This document shows, in pieces, positions 32,742-33,222 of a stretch of DNA of 33,222 nucleotides. Under the pieces are notes generated by a model. The model saw only the letters and a program-made list of their open reading frames with translations, had not been told where the DNA came from and searched no databases. Source of the stretch: Nocardia asiatica NBRC 100129. Lineage in GTDB: Bacteria > Actinomycetota > Actinomycetes > Mycobacteriales > Mycobacteriaceae. The position numbers and the translations under genes are program-made. Within the stretch, counting starts at the first letter, position 1, and each line of letters begins with the position of its first letter. Where the stretch lies: contig NZ_BAFS01000197.1 in assembly GCF_000308415.1 (NCBI RefSeq), positions 1 to 33,222 of the forward strand, written 5' to 3'.

Positions 32742-33222
32742 TCAGCGGGTGCGGTGCCTGCCCGCGCGCCGCGCACGCCGCGCGAAGTAGCGGCCGTCGA
32801 CGCGATCCAGCGCGATCGATTGGCGGAAGGCGTCGCTGAGGTTCTCGGCGGTGAGCACGTCGGAGAGCAGTCCCTGCGCCACCACTTCGCCCTCGTTGAG
32901 CAGCAGGCCGTGGGTGAACCCCGGTGGAATCTCCTCCACGTGATGGGTGACCAGCACGATCGCGGGCGCGTCCGGGTCGGCGGCGAGATCGCCGAGCCGC
33001 TCCACCAGTTCCTCCCGGCCGCCCAGATCCAGGCCCGCGGCGGGCTCGTCGAGCAGCAGCAGTTCCGGGTCGGTCATCAGCGCGCGGGCGATCAGCACTC
33101 GTTTGCGTTCGCCCTCCGACAGCGTGCCGTAGGTGCGGTCCGAGAGGTGCTCGGCGCCCAGGCTTTCCAGCATGTCGATGGCGCGGTCGGTGTCCATGTC
33201 GTCGTAGCGCTCGCGCCAGCGG
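32742..33222 (-). CDS. ABC transporter ATP-binding protein, 5' part outside the window (Rv3041c-like)
   Basis: The visible C-terminal part of about 160 residues has the ABC signature LSEGERKRVLIARAL, Walker B LLLLDEPAAGLD and the switch His in VTHHVEEI. The reading frame continues to the window edge (upstream residues WRERYDD), so Walker A and the start are missing and an ATG at 33197 is internal. The C-terminal tail is strongly basic. It is a cytoplasmic ATPase subunit; what it transports, and whether a permease lies upstream, cannot be seen. Confidence 0.9.
   Translation of the reverse strand, partial: RWRERYDDMDTDRAIDMLESLGAEHLSDRTYGTLSEGERKRVLIARALMTDPELLLLDEPAAGLDLGGREELVERLGDLAADPDAPAIVLVTHHVEEIPPGFTHGLLLNEGEVVAQGLLSDVLTAENLSDAFRQSIALDRVDGRYFARRARRAGRHRTR

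Overview
The window is high-GC actinobacterial DNA from a mycolic-acid-producing lineage. Nocardia or a close relative is the best fit. Two backbone blocks follow the gene order I recall from Mycobacterium tuberculosis Rv3026c to Rv3041c: the PlsC-like and GNAT acyltransferases on the left, and etfA/etfB, methyltransferase, GH57, GT4, hexapeptide acyltransferase, PQQ-type lipoprotein, two methyltransferases, enoyl-CoA hydratase, Nudix and ABC ATPase on the right. A Scr1-type XRE regulator paired with a DUF397 protein, a pair expanded in Nocardia and Streptomyces, argues against Mycobacterium itself. All assignments are by reading translated sequence; no database search was run.

Layout. 1-342: a frameshifted relic of a small actinobacterial protein family. 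445-2306: a GNAT N-acyltransferase and a PlsC acyltransferase, translationally coupled and resembling an OlsB/OlsA pair. 2514-18990: about 16.5 kb that would separate these from etfA in the mycobacterial order. It holds type II NADH dehydrogenase with a divergent LysR regulator, an IPT/TIG-S1 protease without a signal peptide, two Nocardia-type hypotheticals, the XRE/DUF397 pair, a type I restriction-modification operon (hsdM-hsdS-GmrSD-like-hsdR), a MetE-like protein, a small truncated-looking hypothetical, and finally a decayed copy of the etfA 3' end with its terminator.

19054-25000: etfBA faces, across a 263-bp region carrying a perfect 22-bp palindrome, a tightly overlapping operon of methyltransferase, GH57 branching-type enzyme and GT4 glucosyltransferase. 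In mycobacteria this cluster is linked to 6-O-methylglucose lipopolysaccharide synthesis. 24844-28393: a DUF1697 protein, a hexapeptide acyltransferase, a beta-propeller lipoprotein and a second lipoprotein. 28413-33222: a minus-strand run of an ABC ATPase (cut by the window edge), Nudix hydrolase, enoyl-CoA hydratase, methyltransferase, a previously easy-to-miss 71-codon ORF and a THUMP-like methyltransferase, with a 75-bp tandem repeat between the Nudix and hydratase genes.

The points most worth a second look are the GmrSD-type nuclease inside the hsd operon, the etfA scar at the island edge, the 71-aa ORF joined to both neighbours by TAGTG overlaps, the 22-bp palindrome, and the signal-less TIG-protease. 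No tRNA, rRNA, CRISPR array, integrase or transposase was seen.
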